This document shows, in pieces, positions 1 to 8,399 of a stretch of 64,000 bases of DNA. The DNA comes from Nostoc sp. 'Peltigera membranacea cyanobiont' N6 (lineage in GTDB: Bacteria > Cyanobacteriota > Cyanobacteriia > Cyanobacteriales > Nostocaceae). The position numbers and the translations under genes were made by a program. Positions within the stretch are counted from its first letter, which is position 1. Every line of letters begins with the position of its first letter. The notes beneath the pieces are model-generated. The model saw only the letters and a list, made by a program, of their open reading frames with translations, was not told where the DNA came from and made no database searches. The DNA lies in contig NZ_CP026681.1 in assembly GCF_002949735.1 (NCBI RefSeq), forward strand, positions 6,014,501 through 6,078,500, written 5' to 3'.

Positions 1-565
1 CTTGGCTATTGACAGCTTTCGCACCCAATGCGGCGGTGGCTGTGCCCATAATCGCCTGGAAACCAGAAGTTGCGGTATTCACCACTGAGCCAATTAAGGA
101 ACCCACAGTAGTGGAACTGACCCAAACCAGGAGTAAAAAGTAAGCACCCCAAATCACCAAACCAAGAATTGCTCCCAATCCTGGATCTAAGATTACAAGG
201 CTCAATTTAACTGCCAGGAAACAGGCAATTAATAAAGCGATCGTCACTGTGACTAACGTCCAAATCCCGACTGCGGTACCGATTTTGCGAATGCTGCCGC
301 CCAAACTTCCAACTTCCCCAGAATCAGAATCCGAGTCAGATGAGTGCCCCAGGTAGGAAATACCGGCTGCAAGGGAGAGATTAGTAAGAACTAATTGGAA
401 AGCAAAGGCTAGAATCACGCCGGAGATTAAAGCCACAAAAAAGCGCGGCCCCGAAGTGAGAACTGATGCCTGTGCTGGCGTGACATTTGAGGGATCTACT
501 GGAACCTGTGCCACCCACAATAGTGGTTTGTAGAGTCCCGCCATGATTTCCGTACTTTGGAACAT
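1..565 (-). CDS. Multi-pass membrane protein, N-terminal part (cut by window edge)
   Basis: The minus-strand frame opens with ATG at 563-565 and stays open to the window edge, giving 188 residues that begin MFQSTEIMAGLYK. At least three long hydrophobic segments are visible: one at about residues 45-70 (FFVALISGVILAFAFQLVL), one at about 105-125 (VTIALLIACFLAVKL), and one just after it (AILGLVIWGAYFLLLVWV). A Ser/Asp-rich loop (DSDSDSG) separates the first two. This layout is that of an integral inner-membrane protein. I do not recognise the family with certainty; long cyanobacterial proteins of this type are often labelled transporter-like. It is transcribed away from the rest of the window and seems unrelated to the downstream genes. 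Confidence 0.7.
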   Translation of the reverse strand, partial: MFQSTEIMAGLYKPLLWVAQVPVDPSNVTPAQASVLTSGPRFFVALISGVILAFAFQLVLTNLSLAAGISYLGHSSDSDSDSGEVGSLGGSIRKIGTAVGIWTLVTVTIALLIACFLAVKLSLVILDPGLGAILGLVIWGAYFLLLVWVSSTTVGSLIGSVVNTATSGFQAIMGTATAALGAKAVNSQ

Positions 566-1030
566 TGTATTTCCTTCTACTAAGTTTAAATTTGGGGAAT
601 TAAGATTTTCTTGAGAAGCAACTCTTAGTATTTTCGTCTGTATCTATGGCAACACCTAACTATTTAGTTCAGAATCGTGGAATTTAGCTGTTTAAAGCAT
701 CTCCCCAAAGGCTGAAAACTCTATCCAGCGAAAGATATAAATTTTACTATCTCTTGGTTAAAACTTAATCAAAATTGCAAATTACTATTAAGTTATTACT
801 GTTTATATTTAATTTTTAATGATATAAAAAATTAAATATAATTATTTAGCTAATGCTAACCCAAGAATCTAACAAACGTTGAGCTTGCAAATAAATCTAC
901 AGCTTCGAGAATATGACCGTTGAGAGGATATTTAAAAAGTATTTCGCCGTGATTTTAAGCACTTAGCGATCCCCCTTAACCCACGCCAGTCGCTCCCTTT
1001 GGGAGAAGACCGCGCTGGCTCCCCTTATTA

Positions 1031-1093
1031 AGGGGGATTTAGGGGGATCTCCAACGATTTTGGGTTTGTACAAAGATGTGTGTACACCGTAGC
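1031..1093. repeat. Dispersed repeat unit A, copy 1
   Basis: These 63 bases, starting AGGGGGATTTAGGGGGATCT and ending TGTGTGTACACCGTAGC, recur at 46837-46899 with a single C/T difference. The two copies lie 46 kb apart, both in non-coding DNA, so this is a recently spread element rather than chance similarity. Confidence 0.9.
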
Positions 1094-1100
1094 TTTTGAA

Positions 1101-1158
1101 GGGGGGTTGGGGGGATCAAAAGCCTATGAGGCAACTCTAGAAGATTTGTGTGTACACC
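1101..1158. repeat. Dispersed repeat unit B, copy 1
   Basis: This G-rich start followed by ATCAAAAGCCTATGAGGCA and ending TTGTGTGTACACC is found in inverted orientation at about 46734-46793, on the other side of unit A. The two loci therefore share both units but in different relative order and orientation. Confidence 0.8.
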
Positions 1159-1265
1159 GCTATCTGCCAGTCGTACAGAATACCCAACTGACTCCTGACT
1201 CCTGAATTCTGTTTCGATAAAAGCTTGTTGCTAATCTTGGATGTTGATTTCTGGGGTCATCTTGA

Positions 1266-2126
1266 TTAAACTCCTTGTGATAACTGCCAGAGTTGGATGG
1301 AATAACATAAATGGCTCTCAAAAATTGCGCGTGCTGCTAATCCCTCAATAATCGGTTTTTCTAACCAACGCTTAAACGCTAAACGACCGATCGCGTGTAA
1401 TGGTGGAAATGCGATCGCTACAACATCTGCAATATATTTGACCGTTGTCAGCCCAAAAGTCCGGAAGTTATTAACACACAAGTCAATGGTTGGCGCAATA
1501 TGGGTTGAAATGTCTTCAGTCTTAATTAACTTGAATCCAGCCTGCATCAACGCTGTCTGAAGCTCACTGGCGACATGACAATTTGAAAAAATGCCTTCTT
1601 TGTATTCGCTGTCAGAACGCATCATATCCGCAATAAGTAGGTAGCCACCACTACTTAGTAAACGAGCTGCACCCTCAGCTAAATCGTCAAGAGCAATATA
1701 CTGGCTGCTTTCGCTAAACAGAACTAGGTCGTAGGAGCGTGAAGTGTGAAAATCTTCAAATCTCGTTAAGTAGAAAGGGACTTGACCGTTGGTATTTTGA
1801 ATAAATCTTTCTTGCTGGAGTGCGTCGGGTGCTAATCCCTCAACACTGAAACCGCGCGAGCAGAAATATGCTGCGTTACCACCAATACCACAGCCTACGT
1901 CAAGGACAGTTTTTGTCCCCTCTGGGATAAAACTCAAAAGTTTGGCTGCATAGGCTGACTGAGCCACACGCAGACCAGTTAGAGTTAATTCTTCACCCGC
2001 AGTAGGTAGTGGCTCCCAATACCCGTAATGCAGATAGGACGAGTCTGTGAGTCCCATGTAATAATCTATCGCCGCATTTTGGTAGCGAGTTGGTTTAGGA
2101 ATATTGATTGATTTTGGTTTGAGCAT
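1266..2126 (-). CDS. SAM-dependent methyltransferase (class I)
   Basis: A 286-residue protein with a class I methyltransferase core. Motif I is VLDVGCGIGG at residues 74-83, the SAM-binding glycine loop. An acidic post-I strand (VEGLAPD) and a motif IV-like DLVLFSESSQYI segment follow. The N-terminal YYMGLTDSSYLHYGYWEP resembles the start of small-molecule and tocopherol-type methyltransferases. The substrate cannot be read from the sequence. The gene lies 18 bases downstream of a hypothetical gene on the same strand and is probably the last gene of the transcript that begins at the cobalamin riboswitch. It could also serve the nearby polyketide cluster, but nothing in the sequence proves this. 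Confidence 0.85.
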   Translation of the reverse strand: MLKPKSINIPKPTRYQNAAIDYYMGLTDSSYLHYGYWEPLPTAGEELTLTGLRVAQSAYAAKLLSFIPEGTKTVLDVGCGIGGNAAYFCSRGFSVEGLAPDALQQERFIQNTNGQVPFYLTRFEDFHTSRSYDLVLFSESSQYIALDDLAEGAARLLSSGGYLLIADMMRSDSEYKEGIFSNCHVASELQTALMQAGFKLIKTEDISTHIAPTIDLCVNNFRTFGLTTVKYIADVVAIAFPPLHAIGRLAFKRWLEKPIIEGLAARAIFESHLCYSIQLWQLSQGV

Positions 2127-2144
2127 TGAGAAATAAAGTAAGTT

Positions 2145-2585
2145 TTAAGGCATTAAACTTGGTTGAAATTCTGACCAACGGTTGCAAACTTGTTCGTAGC
2201 AATCGGGTGGAGTAATTTTTAGTTGGTGTAAAAAACTAACCTCAATTTGAGGTTCAGCCTTTAGCACCAGAAGAATATCTCGATCGGGATTGTATGTTGC
2301 CACTGCGGGGAAAATGGATGAGATCGTGGATGAGCTAATTGATTGCGATCGCAAGTAATGCCCAATCAGATCGCAAGGAAGAAATTGCAGGGTGAAGGGA
2401 ACTGTATCAAGACTTGTAATTGTAGGATGAGTAACTTGAGTATCCATAGCACATAAGACAACTCCCCGCCCAAATGACTGAAATCCCTTCCATGCTGTGT
2501 AACCAATTACCAATATATTGTTATGGATAAAGCTGTTTTGCCAGTAACCAAAATTTCCTTGCCAAACACTATTGGATGGTCGCAT
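2145..2585 (-). CDS. Hypothetical protein
   Basis: A 146-residue frame of ordinary composition starting MRPSNSVWQGNFGYWQ. I do not recognise the family. It looks soluble, with aromatic residues near the N-terminus and no signal peptide or clear motif. Its ATG lies inside the last codons of the eroded CobW-like frame (17-base overlap), and its stop is 18 bases from the methyltransferase start, so it probably belongs to the same transcript. The tight packing between two neighbours supports a real gene, but the start is uncertain. Confidence 0.55.
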   Translation of the reverse strand: MRPSNSVWQGNFGYWQNSFIHNNILVIGYTAWKGFQSFGRGVVLCAMDTQVTHPTITSLDTVPFTLQFLPCDLIGHYLRSQSISSSTISSIFPAVATYNPDRDILLVLKAEPQIEVSFLHQLKITPPDCYEQVCNRWSEFQPSLMP

Positions 2586-2703
2586 TCATTTCCTCACAGT
2601 CCACTACAGTAATTACGCTGGCCACTGTCGCGCCTGTGCGAATTTTCGTCGTCTTGCCTGCGCCTAGAAATCCTGTAATTACTGTGACGGGAATTTTATT
2701 CAT
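2569..2703 (-). pseudogene. CobW/COG0523 GTPase remnant (internally deleted)
   Basis: A 44-codon frame. Residues 1-19 (MNKIPVTVITGFLGAGKTT) are a textbook N-terminus of CobW/COG0523 metal-chaperone GTPases, with the P-loop GFLGAGKT. It then jumps directly to RTGATVASVITVVDCEE, a segment that in the family lies roughly a hundred residues further on, and stops soon after. The frame stays open across the join, so this looks like an in-frame internal deletion plus C-terminal truncation. COG0523 proteins supply metals such as cobalt or zinc, and the gene sits downstream of a cobalamin riboswitch, which fits a former role in cobalt or B12 homeostasis. The missing G-domain motifs mean it can hardly work as a GTPase. 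Confidence 0.8.
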
Positions 2704-2807
2704 ATTATGTTGTTTGTTGAATAATTTTGCGATCGCCAGAAATAAGTTGCAATTCCTACCACCAAAAGCAGAAGAAAACCAATTACAAAATATAATGAAG
2801 TTGACAT
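2700..2807 (-). CDS. 35-residue single-pass membrane peptide
   Basis: A small frame with ATG at 2805-2807 preceded by a good ribosome binding site (CAGGAG, about 9 bases upstream). The product starts MSTSLYFVIGFLLLLVVGIA and has one hydrophobic helix (residues 5-24) followed by a polar tail (RSQNYSTNN). Its stop TGA overlaps the ATG of the CobW-like frame in ATGA form, the classic sign of translational coupling. I do not recognise the family; it is probably a small inner-membrane protein co-expressed with the metal chaperone. Confidence 0.65.
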   Translation of the reverse strand: MSTSLYFVIGFLLLLVVGIATYFWRSQNYSTNNII

Positions 2808-2942
2808 TGTTTTGAACGCTCCTGTACGCCTACCGTAGATAGACTTTTTGCACGAATCTTGTAGCCATGAATTTTGTAGCAGGAACCCTTGACAAGAAAG
2901 CAGAGGGGTAGAAGAGAAAGAAGATTTACTTTTGGAGTCGAG

Positions 2943-3155
2943 CTAACGGTTTGCTCGTTGCTCGTCCCTAATCAGATGAGCGATCGCAGTATAAATCCTC
3001 CCATACATCGACATTGCTATATTTTGCATACCTCGAATAATTTTCCCTTGAAGTCGCCGGTGCTTGTATTTGTCTTGGAGAAGAGTCGTTTGTTTGACAA
3101 AGGGATGAACAGCAGTGGGAATCTTCCCTGTTCGGTGAAGATAGAATTTCGGCAT
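2943..3155 (-). CDS. Small basic hypothetical protein
   Basis: A 70-residue, Arg/Lys-rich frame (starting MPKFYLHRTGKIPTAVHPF) between the riboswitch and the small membrane peptide, on the same strand. I see no known motif. It may be a real small gene or a fragment of a decayed one. The 380 bases between it and the riboswitch hold only short frames, so this part of the operon appears eroded. Confidence 0.3.
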   Translation of the reverse strand: MPKFYLHRTGKIPTAVHPFVKQTTLLQDKYKHRRLQGKIIRGMQNIAMSMYGRIYTAIAHLIRDEQRANR

Positions 3156-3534
3156 GATAATTAACCTAAGTATTAATCTAGTAAATTAGCAATTTCTATG
3201 GGTAATTGGGAAAGTATTTGTTCGGCATGAAACAGGGCTGTATACGTCATATACGCCATTTTCTACCTGTTTGGAACAACTTCCATCTGTTAATTAATCC
3301 AGCGTTTTGTTGTTGCTGCGACTATTTTCAAGCGATACTCTGTGTGGGAGTAGCTGTCACCATCGCTGCATCGGTGATACATAATTTATATTGTGAATTA
3401 ATCGCCTACCTTCTCATAGAAAGCCGTAACCTGTAGCGTCCTAATATGTGGGGCTATGAGATTGTACTGCCTAGTAGTTGTAGAAATATTCATAAAAACA
3501 CTTAATCTGTGCCTCGCAGATGTACAAAATTTAC

Positions 3535-3660
3535 AAGTCAACTTCGGCGGGCATTCTGACTCACAAGGCAAACCTTGATTACAGCTGCGGGACAGCGCCG
3601 GATTCACACCGGACTTTCCCCGTTTCCTCTAGCGGCTGTTCCCCACTAGAACCGAGATCC
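3535..3660 (-). promoter_or_regulatory. Cobalamin (adenosylcobalamin) riboswitch
   Basis: On the minus strand the region contains GGGGAAAGTCCGGTGTGAAT, then CCGGCGCTGTCCCGCAGCTG (the B12-box region), and closes with GAGTCAGAATGCCCGCC. These are the canonical conserved blocks of the cobalamin riboswitch in the right order and spacing. It would repress the leftward transcript in the presence of cobalamin. The genes it faces are short or broken, except the hypothetical gene and methyltransferase further down. Confidence 0.93.
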
Positions 3661-4023
3661 CCCTGCATGTTAACACAACTGTGATTTGCTTGCATAAAAA
3701 TTAATGGTCGTTCTATACTGGCATTCGTCATTAATCGGGGCAAGTTTCATTCTTTCCCAAAGCTTGCTCTAAATTTTCAACCCAACAAATTTTTTAGGGT
3801 TGCCAGCATTTTGTGACATAACGCTCACAATTTTTTGACATAGCCAAATCTAGTTACAGCAATTTGAGATCAAGCCCGCTACAAAAGTGGTAAATTTTAA
3901 AGATATAAAAAAGAAGATTATTTAGAAATGGTATCAGACTCGAATGGCACTAAGAAAAGCCCAAAGACTTGTGGTTTATTTAAGCTAGTTAGCTCATTTT
4001 GCTTTGCGGGAGTTGGCATTGAA
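3661..4023. other. Intergenic region upstream of the riboswitch and downstream of devA
   Basis: No gene is seen. It must hold the promoter for the riboswitch transcript (minus strand) and the end of the devBCA transcript. The composition is AT-rich. Confidence 0.5.
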
Positions 4024-4755
4024 TCACCTTACCGCGTTTTGTACCGCATCTTCCCCAATAAAAGTTCCTGTGTGACTTCTATCTAATCGACCATCTTCCA
4101 TGTATACAATACGATTGGCAATATCTAAAATACGATTATCATGAGTCACTAGCAAGATGGAACACCCTTGTTCTTTGGCTAGTTTTTGCATTAAATCTAC
4201 AACATCGCGACCAGTCTTACTATCTAAAGCAGCAGTAGGTTCATCAGCCAGAACTAAACTGGGAGAGTTTACCAAAGCACGAGCAATTGCAACCCGCTGT
4301 TTTTGTCCGCCAGAAAGGTTTTCTGGATAGCTATTAATTTTTTGTCCTAATCCAACAGCTTCAAGTATAGATTTTGCTCGGCGTTGAGCCTTCTGCTTAG
4401 TCATCCCAGGTTGGATTTGAAGCGACATTTGGACATTCTGTTGAGCTGTTAAAAAACTCAGCAAGTTATGTGCCTGAAAAATATAGCCAATATTACGTCG
4501 CACTTGCACTAATTGGTCTTGAGTAGCTCCGCATAGCTCTTGCCCAAAAACTTTTAGACTACCGATTTGGGCTGAACGTAAAGCACCAATTAAAGTTAGT
4601 AAAGAAGTCTTACCAGATCCTGATGGCCCAGTCATAATTACAATTTCGCCCGGTTGAATTTTTAGATTAATATCAAACAAAATTTGTTTACGTAAGACTC
4701 CTCGACCGTAGTAATGGCTGAGGTTTTCAATATTAACAAGAGGTTCTGACCGCAT
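4024..4755 (-). CDS. devA: DevA-type ABC exporter ATP-binding protein
   Basis: A 243-residue ATPase of the LolD/MacB/DevA group. Walker A GPSGSGKT is at 43-50, the Q-loop at FQ near 93, the signature LSGGQ at 147-151, Walker B VLADEP at 168-173 and the H-loop His at 205. I chose the ATG at 4755; the frame is open to 4851 but that start would overlap devC by 74 bases and add 32 residues not expected in the family. It would energise the DevC permease and, with DevB and an outer-membrane TolC-like channel, export a product across the envelope. In heterocystous cyanobacteria DevBCA exports heterocyst glycolipids. Paralogous copies are common, so the cargo here is open. Confidence 0.9.
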   Translation of the reverse strand: MRSEPLVNIENLSHYYGRGVLRKQILFDINLKIQPGEIVIMTGPSGSGKTSLLTLIGALRSAQIGSLKVFGQELCGATQDQLVQVRRNIGYIFQAHNLLSFLTAQQNVQMSLQIQPGMTKQKAQRRAKSILEAVGLGQKINSYPENLSGGQKQRVAIARALVNSPSLVLADEPTAALDSKTGRDVVDLMQKLAKEQGCSILLVTHDNRILDIANRIVYMEDGRLDRSHTGTFIGEDAVQNAVR

Positions 4756-4777
4756 AATAAAACTATAGGAAAGGATA

Positions 4778-5965
4778 TTAAAATATGTCAGCCGGGTCTG
4801 CTTCTCGGAGCTTGCGTATAGCGATGCTACCAGAGACAAAGCACATGACAAATGTCAAAACTAGCACTAGCAAGTTTTTATCAAGCTGCATAAACATCGG
4901 CAAGAGTGTGGCAGTGCGGGTGAGTTCATATAAACCCCAAGCAATTAGTACTCCAGGCAAAAATCCTAGCGTGGCTAAAATCATTGCTGCTTGAAATACA
5001 ACACCAGAGAAGAAGGAATCTTTGTATCCGATCGCTTTGAGTGTGGCATACTCAGGGAGATGATCGTTAACGTCAGTATAAAGTACTTGATAGACGATAA
5101 TCGTCCCGACAAAAAAGCCCATAACTGTACCAAGTATAAAAGTAAAACCAATAGGCGTGCTGCCGCTCCAGTAGTTTACTTCAAATTTTTTGTATTCTTG
5201 TTTCGATAGCACTTTTACATCTTTGGGTAAGTTTGCCCTCAAATTTTTCAACACTTTTTCTGCATCTACACCTGGCTTGAGTTTAATCAAACCGATATCA
5301 ATTAATCCTGCGGTTCTCCGCTCTTCAAAGATTCTTAAAAAATTTAGATCGCTGGTGATTAAAGTACCATCCGAACCAAAAGTAACTCCTAATTCAAATA
5401 AACCACCAACATTAATTCGCCGTTCCTCTACCTCTGTAATTACGCTTTTTTTCTGCTTAAATAAAGTGCTAATCGGCCCAAATTCAGTCCGCGAACCCCA
5501 ATCGAATAAAACTACATCAGGCATTTTAATCTTATCTAGATTTTCAGCTACCCCTGGCATGTTAAATACTTGATTGTCAGGATTAATTCCATAGATCCGA
5601 ATATTGCGGGTAATACTAGGATTTTGCGGATTTTTCCAGATTCCAGAATCTACGTAGATAGGGCTGACAGATTCTACTCCTTGAAAGCCCAATACTTGGT
5701 ATAGCCGCCGTTGGGAAAATGGTTTCATGGCAATTAAGGCCACTGATCGGGGACTAATCAGCACAATATCGCCTTGTAGACTGCTGTGCATACCAACTGC
5801 ACTATCAAATAGAGCAGTTAGAAATCCCATCTGCATGAACATTAGTACCACGGCAAAGCTGATACCTGAAATGGCCACGAATAGCCTCGTCTTCTCCCGG
5901 ATCAATTGCAACCATGCCAGAGGAATTTTATTACCATCGAGAAAGGATAAATTAAAACCTATCAT
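4778..5965 (-). CDS. devC: DevC-type ABC exporter permease
   Basis: A 395-residue MacB/FtsX-type permease: a cytoplasmic N-terminus, one N-terminal membrane helix (about residues 28-50), a large periplasmic domain (about 60-270), then three membrane helices (about 275-300, 325-345, 365-385). The C-terminal LREADPADIF is typical of cyanobacterial DevC. The gene lies 105 bases after devB and 22 before devA, so the three form an operon. Partners are DevB (adaptor) and DevA (ATPase). Confidence 0.92.
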   Translation of the reverse strand: MIGFNLSFLDGNKIPLAWLQLIREKTRLFVAISGISFAVVLMFMQMGFLTALFDSAVGMHSSLQGDIVLISPRSVALIAMKPFSQRRLYQVLGFQGVESVSPIYVDSGIWKNPQNPSITRNIRIYGINPDNQVFNMPGVAENLDKIKMPDVVLFDWGSRTEFGPISTLFKQKKSVITEVEERRINVGGLFELGVTFGSDGTLITSDLNFLRIFEERRTAGLIDIGLIKLKPGVDAEKVLKNLRANLPKDVKVLSKQEYKKFEVNYWSGSTPIGFTFILGTVMGFFVGTIIVYQVLYTDVNDHLPEYATLKAIGYKDSFFSGVVFQAAMILATLGFLPGVLIAWGLYELTRTATLLPMFMQLDKNLLVLVLTFVMCFVSGSIAIRKLREADPADIF

Positions 5966-6070
5966 TGCATCACATAAGTTAATTTGATTGTAATGTTTAG
6001 AACTTAAAATTGAGAACTTCTACTTTTCTAAATTGATAAAATACACCACTCCCAACTCCCCATTCCAAAA

Positions 6071-7192
6071 TTAAGGATTGATTGCTACTTCTACTTTAAG
6101 ATTGATCAAACTCATAATTCGCTGACTGTCTTTCGGTAATAAACTGATTTTGACTTCAGCAACTCTGGCATCAACTGCTGCTGCTGGATCGTCATTGAGG
6201 ACATCCCGCTTACCAATTTGGGGAATGATGCGGTATACTGTTCCCTGTAGTTTTCCAACAAAGGCTTTGTTAAGACTGGTGATAGTAGCTTTTTGCCCTA
6301 TCTTCACTTTGGCAAGATCGTTTTCGTAAACTTCAGCGATTACGTCCATTTGCCTGGTTTGTCCAATATCTGCGATCGCTTTAGCACCAACCATCTCTCC
6401 TGCACGAGTATGAATTTTTAAAACTTGACCGTTCTGGGGTGCGGTGACAAAGGCAGTTTCTAAGTCTGCTTTGGCTTTCTGCTCAGATGCTACAGCACTA
6501 GCAATTTCTGCTTCAGCTTCCTGGATATCAGTCGGACGAACTTCTGCAATACTAGTTAGGGTAGATTTAGCTTGATTGAGTTGTCCCTGAATTGTTTCGA
6601 CAATTTGGCGTTTTGAGTCTAGAAGTGAAGCAGAAATTGCTCCAGTTTCCTGTAGATATTTGTACCGTTGATGTTCTGTTTGGGCAATTCGTAATTCTGC
6701 CTCCAAGCGAGCGATTGTTGCTTTTTGCGCTCCTAAATCTCCCTCTTTCGCTCCGGCTTTGACTTTGGCTAGCCGTGCTTGGGCTACTTCAACTTGTCTT
6801 TGAGCCTGTTTCAAAGCAGCTTGCAATCGTTCGCGGCGATCGAGAACTGCGATTACCTGACCAGATTTCACCCAATCTGTGTCTTCCACCAATAGTTTCT
6901 CAACTCGTGCGCCTTCTAAGAAAGTGGGCGCTGAGACTTGAATTACTTCTCCGTGAGGTTCCAAGCGTCCTAAAGCAGTTATCGTCTCTACAACTTTTTG
7001 TGCTTGAGGCAAAGGGGTATGTATGCCAGTCTGATTCTCAACCCCGGTTTGGGAACTCACCTGTTTCCAAACCACAAATCCACCTATTCCCACTGCTGCT
7101 GTCGCTCCCAAGATGCCAGCCCATTGAACTATAGGTTTAATCAATGGTCTATGCTTTTTCTCAGTAATTAAAGAAACTTCTTGTTCAAACAT
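6071..7192 (-). CDS. devB: DevB-type membrane fusion (adaptor) protein
   Basis: A 373-residue HlyD/AcrA-family adaptor with a single N-terminal membrane anchor (about residues 24-42) and a lipoyl-like half (VIQVSAPTFLEGARVEKLL). A long coiled-coil hairpin of Ala/Gln/Glu heptads follows (about 125-245), then the second lipoyl half and a beta-barrel region (IAEVYENDLAKVKIGQKATI). It bridges the inner-membrane permease to an outer-membrane channel. It is the first structural gene after marR, 52 bases downstream of it, with a possible MarR operator in that gap. Confidence 0.92.
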   Translation of the reverse strand: MFEQEVSLITEKKHRPLIKPIVQWAGILGATAAVGIGGFVVWKQVSSQTGVENQTGIHTPLPQAQKVVETITALGRLEPHGEVIQVSAPTFLEGARVEKLLVEDTDWVKSGQVIAVLDRRERLQAALKQAQRQVEVAQARLAKVKAGAKEGDLGAQKATIARLEAELRIAQTEHQRYKYLQETGAISASLLDSKRQIVETIQGQLNQAKSTLTSIAEVRPTDIQEAEAEIASAVASEQKAKADLETAFVTAPQNGQVLKIHTRAGEMVGAKAIADIGQTRQMDVIAEVYENDLAKVKIGQKATITSLNKAFVGKLQGTVYRIIPQIGKRDVLNDDPAAAVDARVAEVKISLLPKDSQRIMSLINLKVEVAINP

Positions 7193-7216
7193 AAAAATAC
7201 CCTACTTTCTATTAGG

Positions 7217-7226
7217 TGGATATACA
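7217..7226. promoter_or_regulatory. Possible second MarR operator upstream of devB
   Basis: TGTATATCCA on the minus strand, lying 25 bases before the devB ATG. It differs by one base from the perfect palindrome TGTATATACA in front of marR. This suggests that the regulator binds at both places. Confidence 0.45.
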
Positions 7227-7244
7227 CGTTTTTTCAAAAAAAAA

Positions 7245-7709
7245 TTAGCTGTTCCGGGCTATTGAAACCGTAGTAGTCAAGCTTGAAAGCAATACATTAA
7301 AGCGTTCTTGACCTAAGCTCTCAACTATATCAGCTTGCGCTTGTTGCCATAATGGTAAGGCTTGCGCCAAAACAGAGCGTCCTTTATCCGTCAAGGTTAC
7401 TACTCGCACCCGTCGATCCTCACCAGGATTAATTTGAATCAGTCCTTCTCTTTCGGGAGGCTTAAGGTTTCGCGTCAGCGTAGTTCGATCCATAACTAAA
7501 CCTTCAGCTAAATCACCGATCGCTACTGAACCGAGAATTGAGATAGCAACTAGAATTGTCAACTGAGTAACCAGCAGACCACTTGGCTCTAGCTTTTCAT
7601 CAAAAAGTTGTGTAACTGCTCTAGATGCTTTACGAAGGTTAAAGCAGGCGCAGGTATTCTCAATAGTAATCAACTGAGTCAAATCTAACTCAGTAGCTTG
7701 CTTTTCCAT
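7245..7709 (-). CDS. MarR-family transcriptional regulator
   Basis: A 154-residue winged-helix regulator. The DNA-binding core is visible as VAIGDLAEGLVMDRTTLTRN (helix-turn-helix) followed by the wing GLIQINPGEDRRVRVVTLTDKG. MarR proteins are dimers that usually repress their own operon and nearby efflux genes until a small ligand binds. Here the gene heads the devBCA exporter operon, so the simplest reading is ligand-controlled export. One Cys pair (CACF near residue 20) could be redox- or ligand-responsive, but that is conjecture. Confidence 0.93.
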   Translation of the reverse strand: MEKQATELDLTQLITIENTCACFNLRKASRAVTQLFDEKLEPSGLLVTQLTILVAISILGSVAIGDLAEGLVMDRTTLTRNLKPPEREGLIQINPGEDRRVRVVTLTDKGRSVLAQALPLWQQAQADIVESLGQERFNVLLSSLTTTVSIARNS

Positions 7710-7736
7710 AAATGATTTTTTTTCATAATAATTAAG

Positions 7737-7765
7737 TGTATATACAATTAATTATTGCTTGTCAA
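7737..7765 (-). promoter_or_regulatory. marR-devBCA promoter with palindromic operator
   Basis: Read on the minus strand: TTGACA (7760-7765), exactly 17 bases, then TATACA (7737-7742), followed by the marR ATG at 7709. Overlapping the -10 is the perfect palindrome TGTATATACA (7737-7746), extended by a nearly perfect AATAATTAA/TTAATTATT outer repeat. A dimeric repressor site over the -10 is the usual MarR autoregulation arrangement. Confidence 0.75.
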
Positions 7766-8369
7766 GTTAATATTTACGATTAGCTCGACTTTATCCATTT
7801 GCTTCGCAACGCGATCGCTTCAGATGAAACCTTTGTAGGACAGTAATTTTACTTTTTTAACTTCATCCATAATCTGTGACATGGAAAAAGTATTTACTAA
7901 AAAGCCAGGGTTTTCGCCGGAGAAAGAAAACCGAGTTCTTAATTTTGGATAAAGCCAAACTTAGAGAATATCTGAAAAGTAAGAAAGCTTGCATAATAGT
8001 ATTCTGTTGGTATAAAAATACTATAAGTATGGCATAGGATTTAAGATAGTATTCAATAAAACCAAGCATGTACTCAGTAAAGAAAATTAATTAAGGTGCG
8101 TAAAAGACACATACTGATTGATACTTTTGGCTTACTGATAGTTGCGATCGTTACTACCGCAGTTAAATAGTATACGGTGGTTTAAAGACAAAAATGAGTA
8201 ATTTTTTTAAGATGATGCGATTAATAACACAAAAATTGCATTTTACATCTCTATTTTTGGCTAATTTTTAAGCATCAACCTGTCAATGATAGGATTAAAA
8301 CCTTAGTATAAATTAATATATAATTTATATTTGTTTATAAAGAAACTTTAGAACCTATAAAAAACCAAA

Positions 8370-8399
8370 ATTTACTTAATGTTAACCTTTCGTAAATTT
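8370..8399 (+). promoter_or_regulatory. Pho-box-like triple repeat
   Basis: ATTTACTT-AAT-GTTAACCT-TTC-GTAAATTT: three 8-base repeats with 3-base spacers, the arrangement of the cyanobacterial Pho box (three PyTTAAPyPy(T/A) units). The middle unit matches 7 of 8 positions and the outer ones less well. A closely similar sequence lies at 31042-31071. AT-richness makes chance matches possible. Confidence 0.4.

Larger units (their letters stand above)
566..1265. other. Intergenic region with dispersed repeats
   Basis: No convincing gene is visible. The left half (about 600-950) is AT-rich. The right half holds two repeat units ending in TGTGTGTACACCG (1031-1093 and 1101-1158) that recur near 46.8 kb, and a GCCAGTCG...CTGACTCCTGAATTCTG block (about 1167-1213) that recurs near 26.4 kb. 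Confidence 0.6.

Noticed and set aside
3398..3607. 69-codon minus-strand open frame
   Set aside because: It runs through the conserved core of the cobalamin riboswitch; the conservation is RNA structure, not protein.
4756..4851. Upstream start for devA giving 275 residues
   Set aside because: It would overlap devC by 74 bases and add a tail unlike the family; the ATG at 4755 gives the normal length.
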